Positions 6,699-14,812 of a DNA stretch of 64,000 bases are shown here, one piece after another. Numbering within the stretch: position 1 is the first letter of the stretch; each line of letters opens with the position of its first letter. The stretch is taken from the NCBI GenBank assembly GCA_029060215.1, contig JAIDUK010000033.1, positions 28,861 to 92,860 on the forward strand. Reading direction: 5' to 3'. Made by a program: the position numbers and the translations under genes. The notes under the pieces were generated by a model. It saw nothing but the letters and a program-made list of their open reading frames with translations, was not told the DNA's origin and did not search any database. This stretch comes from Alistipes sp. (lineage in GTDB: Bacteria; Bacteroidota; Bacteroidia; Bacteroidales; Rikenellaceae).

Positions 6699-9200
6699 TT
6701 ACTGTTTGTTTCTGCGCCGCTCGGCCAGCTGCCGGATCGCTGCCTCGATGTCGCCGCCTAATTTCTCGGCAAGGGCATAGACCTCCATCTTCTCCGTCTC
6801 TTCGGTCGTGTAGGCAAGATACTCCTCGGCACTCACTTCGGTGGCGTAGACCGTCGACTGCGTGCCGCCCAACCCGATCCACACCTCCTTGTAGAGCCGC
6901 GAGGGGTGGTTGGCCATGTTGATCGAGAGAATCTGTCCTTTCTCCTTGTCCGTCAGTCCGAGCAGCGCCTGAATCTGGTCGAACTTGTTCATGTACTTGC
7001 GCTGGTCGAGAAGTATCTTGCAGTCGGAGTTGTTGATGATGCTCTCCTTGACGATCGGCGACGAGATGATATCGTCCACCTCCTGCGTAACTACGACGGC
7101 TTCGCCGTAGAACTTGCGGACGGTCTTGTAGAGATACTTGATGTAAGAAGCCATATTCGCCGAAGCGATGGCTTTCCACGCCTCCTCGATAAGTATCATC
7201 TTGCGGATGCCTTTCAGTCGGCGCATCTTGTTGATGAACAGCTCCATGATGATAATCGTCGTAACGGGAAAGAGAATCGGGTGGTCTTTGATGGCGTCGA
7301 TCTCGAAGACGATGAACCGCTTCTGCAACAGATCCAACTGCTTGTCGCTGTTCAGCAGGTAGTCGTACTCTCCGCCGCGATAATAGGGTTCGAGGACGTT
7401 GAGAAAGCCCGCGATGTCGAAATCCTTCTCCCGCACCTGTTTCTCTTCCAGCAGGGCGCGGTAGTCGGTCTTCACGAACTCGTAGAAGGTGTTGAACGAC
7501 GGTTCGATGCTGGTGTCGCGCTTGATGCGTTCGATATAGAGCGCGACGGCGTTCGAGAGGGCGACCTCCTCCGCACGGGTGGCCGGTTCGTTGTCCTTTT
7601 TCCACAGCGTCAGCAGCAGCGTCTTGATGCTCTCCCTCTTTTCGATGTCGAACACCTTGTCGTCCGTGAAAAAGGGGTTGAACGATATGGGGTTCTCGTC
7701 GGTGTAGGTGTAGTAGATGCCGTCTTCTCCGCCCGTTTTGCGGCGGATCATCTCGCACAACCCTTGATAGGAATTGCCCGTGTCGATCAATACGATATGC
7801 GTTCCTTGTTCGTAATACTGCCGCGTGAGGTGGTTGGTGAAAAACGACTTGCCGCTGCCCGACGGCCCCAGTACGAATTTGTTGCGGTTCGTCGTAACGC
7901 CGCGCTTCATCGGCAGGTCGGAGATGTCCAAATGCAGCGGCTTCCCTGTGAGTCTGTCGACCATCTTGATACCGAACGGCGAGAGCGACGAGCGGTAGTT
8001 GGTCTCCTCGGTAAAGAAGCAGACCGCCTGTTCGATGAAGGTGTAGAACGATTCTTCGGCGGGGAAGTCGGCTGCATTCCCCGGTATGGCCGCCCAAAAG
8101 AGCGTCGGACAGTCCACCGTGTTATGGCGCGGGGTACACTCCATCGCCGCGAGCTGGCTGCCTGTGTCGTTCTTGATGCGTTTGAGTTCCTCGCGGTCGT
8201 CCGACCATGCCATGACGTTGAAGTGGGCGCGAACGGAGGTGAGACCGAGGCTGTGCGCCTCGTTCAGATATTCGTCGATCCACTCCTTGTTGATCTGATT
8301 GGAGCGCGAGTAGCGTGAGAGCGACTGCATGTTGCGGGCACTCTTCTCGAACCGTTGCAAGTTCTCTTCGCTATTGTCGATGAACAGATACTGGTTGTAA
8401 ATGTGGTTGCACGGCAGCAGCAGCCCGACGGGCGAGGCGAACGACAGGCGGCAGTCGCTCCGGTCGGTCGAGAGTTTCTCGTAGCGGGTGTCGGTCGCCA
8501 CCGACGAGGGCATATCCTCCGCATCGGAGAGCGTATGCAGGCACAGAATGTTGTCGCCGATGCGCATCTCGTCCGGCGCAAGGGCGATGTCCTGCAAGCA
8601 GGCGGTGTTCTCCGGCGTGAGGGAGAAGTATTTCTCGATCAACCCGGCTTCGGTCGCCGTGCCGGTAATCTCGTCCGACGTCAGACGGCGCAGGCGGATG
8701 AAGCCCGAATCGTTCATGATGCGCTCGAATTGCTCCGTCGCTTCGATGAACTTGGCTGTAGTGTCCTTGTCGCGGATCTCCTTCGGGATGATATGGCCCC
8801 GACAGAGGGTGCTCCAGTTGCTCTGTCGGCGGCTGCGTTCTTTGGTCGTCTTCGTCAGGAACAGGTAGCACGAGTGGTCGAGATAGGGTCGTTCGTTGAA
8901 ATGCCGCTCGAACGAACGGGAAAGGAAACTCATATCGTCTTTCTGTACTTCCGGGCGGTACTCCTCGCGCACGAACCAGTCCTGCTTGTGCACGATGCTG
9001 AAATCGGGCAGCACGCGGATCGCCTTGCACCACGCGGCGTGTATCGCTTCGTACTCGGCGGCGGTTACGGTGTACAGCTCCGGCAGCTCCACCGCGAACG
9101 CCACCGTGATGTCGGCCTCTTTGGAGAGGATGCACCCCTCCTCGACAGACAGCAGCGGGAATTTCGATTCGAGGGTCGCAGCTTTAAGTGTATTTCTCAT
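6699..9200 (-). CDS. traG: Conjugation ATPase TraG (VirB4 family)
   Basis: An 833-residue cytoplasmic ATPase. The P-loop GPSGSGKS lies at about residues 444-451 and the Walker B MILIEEAW near 665-673. The N-terminal half (residues 1-400) is the usual VirB4 membrane-associated domain, with the family phrase for this clade, FPLLSVEEGCILSKEAD, near the start. TraG powers assembly and substrate transfer through the mating pore. In CTnDOT nomenclature TraG is the VirB4 protein, not the coupling protein. It overlaps traF by 17 bp, so the two are coupled. All key motifs are present and no break is seen, so this part of the element looks functional. Confidence 0.93.
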   Translation of the reverse strand: MRNTLKAATLESKFPLLSVEEGCILSKEADITVAFAVELPELYTVTAAEYEAIHAAWCKAIRVLPDFSIVHKQDWFVREEYRPEVQKDDMSFLSRSFERHFNERPYLDHSCYLFLTKTTKERSRRQSNWSTLCRGHIIPKEIRDKDTTAKFIEATEQFERIMNDSGFIRLRRLTSDEITGTATEAGLIEKYFSLTPENTACLQDIALAPDEMRIGDNILCLHTLSDAEDMPSSVATDTRYEKLSTDRSDCRLSFASPVGLLLPCNHIYNQYLFIDNSEENLQRFEKSARNMQSLSRYSRSNQINKEWIDEYLNEAHSLGLTSVRAHFNVMAWSDDREELKRIKNDTGSQLAAMECTPRHNTVDCPTLFWAAIPGNAADFPAEESFYTFIEQAVCFFTEETNYRSSLSPFGIKMVDRLTGKPLHLDISDLPMKRGVTTNRNKFVLGPSGSGKSFFTNHLTRQYYEQGTHIVLIDTGNSYQGLCEMIRRKTGGEDGIYYTYTDENPISFNPFFTDDKVFDIEKRESIKTLLLTLWKKDNEPATRAEEVALSNAVALYIERIKRDTSIEPSFNTFYEFVKTDYRALLEEKQVREKDFDIAGFLNVLEPYYRGGEYDYLLNSDKQLDLLQKRFIVFEIDAIKDHPILFPVTTIIIMELFINKMRRLKGIRKMILIEEAWKAIASANMASYIKYLYKTVRKFYGEAVVVTQEVDDIISSPIVKESIINNSDCKILLDQRKYMNKFDQIQALLGLTDKEKGQILSINMANHPSRLYKEVWIGLGGTQSTVYATEVSAEEYLAYTTEETEKMEVYALAEKLGGDIEAAIRQLAERRRNKQ

Positions 9201-9522
9201 TCGTTGCTTTTTTACGGATAAATAATCGGGAGATGCGGCGGCGGTTCAGGAGGTATCGGGGGCGGCTGCGCTGTGCGCCCAACTTCATCAGTCCGTGTTC
9301 GCCGTATCGGGCATTCAGGGCGAATGTCTGCCACACCAGAATAGAGGCCGACATAGCCCCGAAGCCGATACAGAACCATTGGTCGATGCCGACCATGTAC
9401 AGGATGACGAACAGGACGAACAAGGCAAGTAGCCCACCGCAGAAGATGAAGAGGTACTGCGCCTTCAATCCCTTGAATTCTACCGAACGGCCGATCCCCT
9501 TGTTGATAGGGTACTCTGCCAT
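9184..9522 (-). CDS. traF: Conjugative transposon protein TraF (DUF4133, VirB3-like)
   Basis: A 112-residue protein beginning MAEYPINKGIGRSVEFKGLK, the usual start of this family. Two adjacent hydrophobic segments (about residues 24-46 and 51-68) form a membrane hairpin, followed by a basic C-terminal tail (RSRPRYLLNRRRISRLF). Size, topology and a position directly before the VirB4 ATPase fit VirB3. It overlaps traG by 17 bp and starts 10 bp after traE. Confidence 0.87.
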   Translation of the reverse strand: MAEYPINKGIGRSVEFKGLKAQYLFIFCGGLLALFVLFVILYMVGIDQWFCIGFGAMSASILVWQTFALNARYGEHGLMKLGAQRSRPRYLLNRRRISRLFIRKKATNEKYT

Positions 9523-9532
9523 AGTCGCCGGA

Positions 9533-9832
9533 TTAGAGGAAGAACGAACGCAGAATCGTCGCCGCCACGATCAGGAAGATACATGCCCCGAACCACGAGG
9601 CGGCGGTCTTCGACGTGTCGGGGTCGCCCGACGAGAATTTGCCGTAGACCTTGACGCCGCCGATCAGTCCTACTACCGCGCCGATAGCGTAGATCAGCTT
9701 CGTCGCAGGGTCGAAATAGCTCGTTACCATGCTTGTGGCTTCGTTGATACCCGAAAGGCCGTTGCCCTGCGCAAAGGCCGAGGAGGCAGCCAGTAGAAGG
9801 GCTGCCGAGAAAAGAAGATGCTTCTTCGTCAT
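9533..9832 (-). CDS. traE: Conjugative transposon protein TraE (DUF4134, VirB2-like pilin)
   Basis: A 99-residue protein with a signal peptide (cut near SSAFAQ), a short Gly/Ser-rich stretch, then two hydrophobic helices (about residues 45-62 and 79-96) separated by a short polar turn, GKFSSGDPDTSK. This is the shape of a VirB2-type pilin subunit and matches DUF4134. It follows traD after a 144-bp leader holding a hairpin and a copy of the conserved leader motif, so it may be the first gene of a sub-operon. Confidence 0.87.
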   Translation of the reverse strand: MTKKHLLFSAALLLAASSAFAQGNGLSGINEATSMVTSYFDPATKLIYAIGAVVGLIGGVKVYGKFSSGDPDTSKTAASWFGACIFLIVAATILRSFFL

Positions 9833-9850
9833 AGATTGTTCTTCGATTGT

Positions 9851-9877
9851 GCCGGACGGGTGGATAGTCCGTCCGGC
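9851..9877 (-). promoter_or_regulatory. Hairpin in the traE leader
   Basis: GCCGGACGG at 9851-9859 pairs perfectly with CCGTCCGGC at 9869-9877 across a 9-nt loop. It lies in the traD-traE gap, 19 bp before the traE start. No T-run follows on the minus strand, so it is not a standard terminator; it may stabilise the traE mRNA or attenuate it. Confidence 0.5.
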
Positions 9878-9898
9878 GGGTTGATACTGATTTTTACT

Positions 9899-9912
9899 TG
9901 TGGATTTAGTGG
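9899..9912 (-). promoter_or_regulatory. Conserved leader motif upstream of traE
   Basis: The coding-strand reading is CCACTAAATCCACA, identical over 14 bases to the copy before traN. Here it lies 66 bp before the start codon, with the 9-bp hairpin between. Confidence 0.5.
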
Positions 9913-9976
9913 TCTGTTTTGTCGTGGGACAGCTACCCGTACTCTTTCTCTTTCATCGTTCGTCCGTTTTTAATCG

Positions 9977-10699
9977 TTACACAAAATCCCGAATGTCGAA
10001 TTCGTCCGTATCGTCCGGCGCATCGGTCATGTTTTGGGGCCGGACTGCTACCGCCCCCGCGTCCCTTTCCGTTGAGATCGGCAGGTTTAAATAGCAGTCC
10101 ATTAACCCCGATACTTTCTCTCCGACAGCAGCCGAGCTACTGACCAGACGGTCGTACAGCTCCGTGCCCTCTATCTGCTCGAAGACCTGTCCCGCTTCTC
10201 TGCGCTCTGCGTCGGTCGCCGAGGTGTCGGAGGCGGTTCTGACCGCTCGGTCGATCTGCTCGAAGCTCACGCCGGAGGCGTAACCTGTAGGGTGTACCGC
10301 GAGCGACATCTCTTCATCCGCACCTGCCGCCTCGTCGTCTTCGTATTCGAGCGGCACGTCGGGAATTTCCAGATGCTCGAACGCCGCATCCAGCTCCGCT
10401 TCGGTAAGCTGGACGGGTCTCCGATTATCGGCATCGGGGGCAAATGTAGACGGTTTTTCCTCCGCAGATTCCGTTTCTGCGGGCGTGATGGTTTGTGGCG
10501 TCGGAATGATAGGCTTTGGCGTCGTCGGCTTCATGCGGAAGCTGCTCTTGCCAACAATATCCGGCACGTCGTCCTCGTGTTTCGGCGGCCCGACATCCGC
10601 CGGAGACGCTGCATGTTTCGACTGTCGCCTCTCCCAAAGCAGATACGCCGCCAGCCATACGCCGTAACCCGCGAACAGGCATACCAACAGTGTTTCCAT
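9977..10699 (-). CDS. traD: TraD-like conjugal transfer protein
   Basis: A 240-residue protein with one N-terminal membrane helix (about residues 3-21, LLVCLFAGYGVWLAAYLLW) and a long acidic, Pro-rich polar region. The family-like C-terminal part includes LTEAELDAAFEHLEIPDVPLEYE and AGQVFEQIEGTELYDRLV. This matches the protein between the DUF3408 gene and traE in CTnDOT-like elements, called TraD there. Its function is unknown. It starts 3 bp after the DUF3408 gene. A stretch in the linker (PKPIIPTPQ) resembles sequence in the leader upstream of traA; see findings. Confidence 0.7.
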   Translation of the reverse strand: METLLVCLFAGYGVWLAAYLLWERRQSKHAASPADVGPPKHEDDVPDIVGKSSFRMKPTTPKPIIPTPQTITPAETESAEEKPSTFAPDADNRRPVQLTEAELDAAFEHLEIPDVPLEYEDDEAAGADEEMSLAVHPTGYASGVSFEQIDRAVRTASDTSATDAERREAGQVFEQIEGTELYDRLVSSSAAVGEKVSGLMDCYLNLPISTERDAGAVAVRPQNMTDAPDDTDEFDIRDFV

Positions 10700-10702
10700 A
10701 GG

Positions 10703-11110
10703 CTAAAAGATGGAGCGGTTGTGTTCGTTGTACAATTCGGTGATTTCGGCCTGATAGGTCTCGAAATGGTGCGCCAGCACGTTGTCTATGTAGCTGAATA
10801 GCGACACTTCGTCCTTGCCGATGACCCGCAGGATAAGTTGTATCCGCTCATGGTACTCCTTGCGGATATAGACCGTCTTGCCGATACGTGCGGGGATGGC
10901 TGCCTCTCTCAGAAACAGCGAGCGGTAATCCGTCTCCTTGTTTCTGGACTTGCGACGGCGGGGTTCTTCCCGCTGCAACGGCTCTGCATCTTCGCTTTCG
11001 GATGCGATTTCCGTTGCTCGTGCCGCTGGCGGAATCGTCAAGTCGTCCTGCCGGAACGAGTTGATGATGAAGTTCTCGTCGATCTCTTCGATATTCGTTT
11101 TCTTGGCCAT
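10703..11110 (-). CDS. DUF3408 conjugation protein (TraB/TraC position)
   Basis: A 135-residue basic protein. The first 60 residues are polar and probably disordered (EEIDENFIINSFRQDDL). The last 75 form a conserved block, AAIPARIGKTVYIRKEYHERI, LRVIGKDEVSLFSYIDNVLAHHF, like a ribbon-helix-helix DNA-binding domain (established for DUF3408 by fold prediction in my memory; treat as inference). It sits 4 bp after traA, a ParA-like ATPase, so the two could act as a partition or relaxosome pair. Element naming varies between TraB and TraC, so no symbol is given. Confidence 0.75.
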   Translation of the reverse strand: MAKKTNIEEIDENFIINSFRQDDLTIPPAARATEIASESEDAEPLQREEPRRRKSRNKETDYRSLFLREAAIPARIGKTVYIRKEYHERIQLILRVIGKDEVSLFSYIDNVLAHHFETYQAEITELYNEHNRSIF

Positions 11111-11114
11111 GTCG

Positions 11115-11870
11115 CTACTGTTTTATGATGTTCAGTATTTCATCGACGAGCGCATCGAGGTTGCTGCCCCGCACGAGGGACTTCTCCGCCGGAAAGAGCG
11201 TCGAGCGGAACACCGCTTTACGCTCCGTCGCCGCCTCCTTGCGGAATCGCTTGCTGTCCGGCAGAAAGGTTTTCAGAATGGGCAGCGCCAATTCGGCGCA
11301 GATTTTCTCATAGGCGGCATACAGTTCCGTCTTTTCGCGTCCGTCCACCATGTTCCACAGCAGATGCAACCCCTTGACGGCGGTTCTGCCGGTGCTTATC
11401 ATGTGCTCGTTGATGACGGTGGCGAACTGCATGGAACTCGTCATGACCACTCGGTCAGCGGCGATCGGGCAAAAGATATAGTTCATTGCGGCGATGGTCT
11501 TCACGACGCTCGGATTGTTGATCGTACCCGGCAGGTCGAAGAAGACGAAATCCAGCGGGATGCCCGATTCAGCAAGGCGTACTGCCGCGTCCACAGCATC
11601 GTCCGGCTTGCTGCACACCACCGGATAGGCTTTCTTCGCAAGGCGTTTGAACTGCTCGTAGGCCAGCGCCTTGTAGTGGTCGTCTTTCATTGTCATGTCC
11701 ATGTCGCGTTTGCGCATGTCGTGGATGCTGTACTGCGGGAAGTTGCAATCGACTACTGCGACATTGTACCCCTTGACGTAGTGCAGGTAGCTTGCAACCA
11801 GCACCGTGATGGTCGTTTTTCCGGCTCCTCCCTTTTGCGTGGAGAAAGCGACATAGGTTGGTTTGTTCAT
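11115..11870 (-). CDS. traA: TraA, ParA-family ATPase
   Basis: A 251-residue ParA/MinD-type ATPase. The deviant Walker A, KGGAGKTT, lies at about residues 13-20, and a second acidic motif VFFDLPGT around 106-113. The start at 11870 (MNKPTYVAFSTQKGG) is chosen because the conserved fold begins there. The frame is open for another 133 codons upstream, but that part has no family likeness and crosses the oriT-like region. TraA is the first gene of the transfer operon and is divergent from mobA. It probably positions the element DNA or the relaxosome together with the DUF3408 protein. Confidence 0.9.
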   Translation of the reverse strand: MNKPTYVAFSTQKGGAGKTTITVLVASYLHYVKGYNVAVVDCNFPQYSIHDMRKRDMDMTMKDDHYKALAYEQFKRLAKKAYPVVCSKPDDAVDAAVRLAESGIPLDFVFFDLPGTINNPSVVKTIAAMNYIFCPIAADRVVMTSSMQFATVINEHMISTGRTAVKGLHLLWNMVDGREKTELYAAYEKICAELALPILKTFLPDSKRFRKEAATERKAVFRSTLFPAEKSLVRGSNLDALVDEILNIIKQ

Positions 11871-12524
11871 ACCGTTGTAAATTTTAATAGTTATACATAG
11901 AGTTATCCGTTTCTGCGAACGTTCGTTTTTACCACCGGCCCGATGCAGAGCCGTAGGTGCGGACGGATGTTTCGCCCAATGGCCCAACGGCCCGACATCG
12001 GTCGGTTGTAACATTGGGCGGTCGGTTGCGATCGTCCTTGCGACGTATGTCTGTCGGGCGAATCGATCGGTTGTCCGTCGAGTTGTTCCGTTCAATATCC
12101 GTTCGTTGCGACCAATGGCCATTCGTTGGTTCGTATGGCAAATAAACAAGGAAAAATCACAGCTTTTATCACTCGGAAAGTGGATGATAGCTTGTGGCGT
12201 CGGGATGACAGCGTTTGGCGTTTTCGGCTTCGGGGACGCTGCATCGTAAGCCTCTACCTTTGTGCCCAAGCGACAGGGTACATCGCGCGGCTTCAGGCTG
12301 CGGTCGAAATCGGCTCTCCCGCAATCTGTCCGAAGACGGATTTTTATGTTCGTCGGAACATAGCAAGGTGTCCTTTGAGTAACTCAAAAGGTTTCGGGTA
12401 ACCCGAAATGCACCTTGCCCTTGCAGGGGGCCGGGCTTCCCCTCCGAAGTCGGGAAGCCTGATCTCGAACCAACGGTCGATAAGGGGGCGGTGGTTTATG
12501 TTGCGCAACCACTAAATCTGCAGT
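11871..12524. other. Candidate oriT and divergent control region
   Basis: This 654-bp gap separates divergent traA and mobA, where oriT lies in related elements. At 12363-12418 an outer stem GCAAGGTG (12363-12370) / CACCTTGC (12411-12418) encloses two hairpins: CCTTTGAGT (12372-12380) / ACTCAAAAGG (12382-12391, one bulge) and TTTCGGGT (12392-12399) / ACCCGAAA (12401-12408). A fourth stem, GGCTTCCC (12434-12441) / GGGAAGCC (12452-12459), follows. Further left, GGTCGGTTG occurs twice near 12000 and 12020, with GATCGGTTG near 12065. The nic site cannot be named from sequence alone. Confidence 0.6.
12509..12523 (+). promoter_or_regulatory. Conserved leader motif upstream of mobA
   Basis: CCACTAAATCTGCAG is followed by T and the mobA ATG at 12525. 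It is the plus-strand member of the motif family seen before traN, traI and traE, again in the sense orientation. Confidence 0.5.
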
Positions 12525-12956
12525 ATGACGAACAAAGGAAAACAAATTGTCGGCGGTCGTCCGTCCAAATCCGACAAGGCCAGCCACCCCGTGATGGTGC
12601 GCTTTACGGACGAGGAATATGCCCGATTCCTCACTATGTACGAACAGTCGGGCGTCTATGCGAAAGCGGTTTTTATCAAAGCCCGCGTTTTCGGGGCCGA
12701 GTTCCGCGTGTTGAAAATCGACAAAACACTCGTCGATTATTACACGAAGCTCGCCTCCCTGCACGCACAATTCCGTGCCGTCGGCGTGAATTACAACCAG
12801 ACCGTCAAGGAGCTGAAGAGCCGTTTTTCGGAGAAAAAGGCGATGGCTCTGCTTTACAAATTGGAAAAACAGACCGTAGAACTCGTCGCCTTGAGCCGCC
12901 GGATTCTCGATTTAACCCACGAATTTCAGCAACGATGGTTGCCAAAATTAACGTAG
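12525..12956 (+). CDS. mobA: MobA, relaxosome DNA-binding protein
   Basis: A 143-residue basic protein. The N-terminal half holds a ribbon-helix-helix-like block (HPVMVRFTDEEYARFLTMYEQSG), and the C-terminal half has the MobC/MobA-type helical signature VGVNYNQTVKELKSRFSEKKA, typical of relaxosome accessory proteins. It binds oriT and helps the relaxase. Its end overlaps mobB by 22 bp, so they are co-translated. Naming follows Bacteroides elements, where MobA is the small protein and MobB the relaxase. It appears intact. Confidence 0.82.
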   Translation: MTNKGKQIVGGRPSKSDKASHPVMVRFTDEEYARFLTMYEQSGVYAKAVFIKARVFGAEFRVLKIDKTLVDYYTKLASLHAQFRAVGVNYNQTVKELKSRFSEKKAMALLYKLEKQTVELVALSRRILDLTHEFQQRWLPKLT

Positions 12957-14182
12957 GAAGCTCGCTTTACGGCGCGTTGGCCTATAACGGCGAGAAGATC
13001 AACGAGGGGCAGGGACGGCTGCTCGCCACGCACAAAATCTTCGACGAGGGGACGGGACGCCTCGACATCCGGCGGGCGGCGGAGGATTTCTCTCGCTGCA
13101 TGCCCGCGCAGGTGCGTACCCGGAATACGGTTATTCATATCTCGCTCAATCCGCACCCCGACGACCGTTTGACCGATACGGAGCTGACTGCCGTCGCCGA
13201 GGAGTATCTTGCACGGCTCGGTTACGGCGACCAACCTTACGTGGTATTCAAGCACGAAGACATCGGTCGCCACCATCTGCACATCATCTCCGTAAACGTC
13301 GATGAAGACGGACGGCGTTTGAATAAAGATTTCCTGCATCGTCGAAGCAAGCGTATTACCGATGGTCTGGAATGCAAGTACGGGCTGCACATCGCCGAAC
13401 GCAAGCGGCAGATGCCGATAGAACCGCTCCACGCGGTGGATGCGACAGCGGGCGACGTGAAACGACAGATCGGCAATGTCCTGAAAGGCATATCGGGCAA
13501 ATACCGGTTTCAGACGCTCGGAGAATACCGCGCCTTGCTCTCACTATACAATGTAACCGTCGAGGAGTGTCGCGGCGAGGTGCGCGGCAGGGAGTATCGG
13601 GGCTTCGTCTATTCCGCCACCGACGACAAGGGCGAAAAAGTCGGCACGCCGTTCAAAGCCTCCCGCTTCGGTAAACGATACGGGTACGAGGCGTTCGAGC
13701 GGTGGTGTGCTGTGAGTAAGGAACAAATCAAGGCGCGGAAGCTCGGCGGTATGACCCAAGCGACAGCGATGGCCGCACTGCGCCGCACGAAAGACCGAGC
13801 AGAGTTCATCGCTCTGCTGAAAGCCAAAGGTGTGGACGTCGTACTGCGCGAGACCGATACGGGGCGTATCTATGGCGCTACGTTCATCGACCACCACACG
13901 GGATGCGTGCAGAATGGTTCTCGGCTTGGAAAGGAGCTTTCCGCGAACTCCTTGCAGGAACATTTTGCACCTCCGGCGGCCGGCATACCGCTCCCGATTG
14001 TCTTCTCGCAGCAATCGGGCACAGCGGACGTGCCGACGCATGCGTCCCTTTACGACGACGCAGCAAGTGGCGGTTTGGGACTATTGTCCACCGACATGCA
14101 GGGTGCGGATGCCGAGGAGGAAGCTTTCATGCGTGAGATGCAGCGGCGAAAAAAGAGAAAGAAGAAAACCAGAAAACTTTAA
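12935..14182 (+). CDS. mobB: MobB relaxase
   Basis: A 415-residue relaxase. The start at 12935 (MVAKINVGSSLYGAL) is chosen because the conserved domain begins there and overlaps mobA; the frame is open farther upstream only as a shadow of mobA. Candidate catalytic tyrosines are Y12 and Y17. The metal-binding histidine motif HHLHI lies near residues 112-116, preceded by FKHEDIG. The C-terminal part is basic and ends in a Lys/Arg-rich tail (RRKKRKKKTRKL). The protein nicks oriT and leads the strand into the recipient. It looks complete, so oriT nicking may still work in trans with another coupling protein. Confidence 0.88.
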   Translation: MVAKINVGSSLYGALAYNGEKINEGQGRLLATHKIFDEGTGRLDIRRAAEDFSRCMPAQVRTRNTVIHISLNPHPDDRLTDTELTAVAEEYLARLGYGDQPYVVFKHEDIGRHHLHIISVNVDEDGRRLNKDFLHRRSKRITDGLECKYGLHIAERKRQMPIEPLHAVDATAGDVKRQIGNVLKGISGKYRFQTLGEYRALLSLYNVTVEECRGEVRGREYRGFVYSATDDKGEKVGTPFKASRFGKRYGYEAFERWCAVSKEQIKARKLGGMTQATAMAALRRTKDRAEFIALLKAKGVDVVLRETDTGRIYGATFIDHHTGCVQNGSRLGKELSANSLQEHFAPPAAGIPLPIVFSQQSGTADVPTHASLYDDAASGGLGLLSTDMQGADAEEEAFMREMQRRKKRKKKTRKL

Positions 14183-14185
14183 ATT

Positions 14186-14812
14186 ATGCAACAAGAAGAT
14201 GATTTGAGGGCATTGGCGAAAATCATGGATTTTCTGCGGGCCGTAAGTATATTGTTAGTCGTGATGAATATCTATTGGTATTGTTACGAGTCGATTCTCG
14301 CGTGGGGCGTGAATATCGGCGTGGTCGATAAAATCCTGATGAATTTCGACCGCACAGCGCATCTGTTCCACTCCATGCTCTACACGAAGTTCTTTGCCGT
14401 CGTGCTGCTCGGCCTCTCGTGCTTGGGCACGATGGGCGTGAAAGACGAGAAGATAACATGGCTGCGAATCGGCACGGCACTCGCTGCGGGCTTCGTGCTG
14501 TTTTTTCTGAATGGGTGGCTGCTGGCTTTGCCGTTCCCGCTTACGGCGACAATGCTGCTCTATGTCGCAACGACGACCGCAGGGTATGTCTGCCTGCTGA
14601 TGGCCGGATTATGGGCGAGCCGGCTTTTGAAGAACAACCTCATGGACGACGTGTTCAATAACGAAAACGAATCCTTTCAGCAGGAAACACGTCTCCTGAC
14701 CAACGAATATTCCGTGAATCTGCCTACGCGCTTCTACTATCGCAAGCGGTGGAACAGAGGTTGGATCAATATTGTAAATCCGTTCCGCGCTACGATCGTG
14801 CTGGGGACGCCG
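14186..14812 (+). pseudogene. mobC: mobC, 5' fragment of the conjugative coupling protein
   Basis: The frame encodes the first 209 residues of a VirD4/TraG-type coupling protein: four hydrophobic segments (about residues 16-34, 67-84, 94-116 and 120-142), then the phrase NPFRATIVLGTP that leads into the P-loop. The expected GSGKS is missing. After the CCG codon at 14810-14812 the frame runs on to 15514 only as antisense of the integrase. A full protein of this family has about 650-670 residues, so all nucleotide-binding motifs are lost. It starts 3 bp after mobB. The fragment could make a membrane stub of no evident use. Confidence 0.9.

Noticed and set aside
11871..12269. N-terminal 133-codon extension of traA
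   Set aside because: ParA homology begins at MNKPTY. The extension crosses the oriT-like region and has no conserved features.
12491..12934. Upstream extension of mobB to 563 residues
   Set aside because: It is mobA read in another frame; the relaxase fold starts at MVAKIN.
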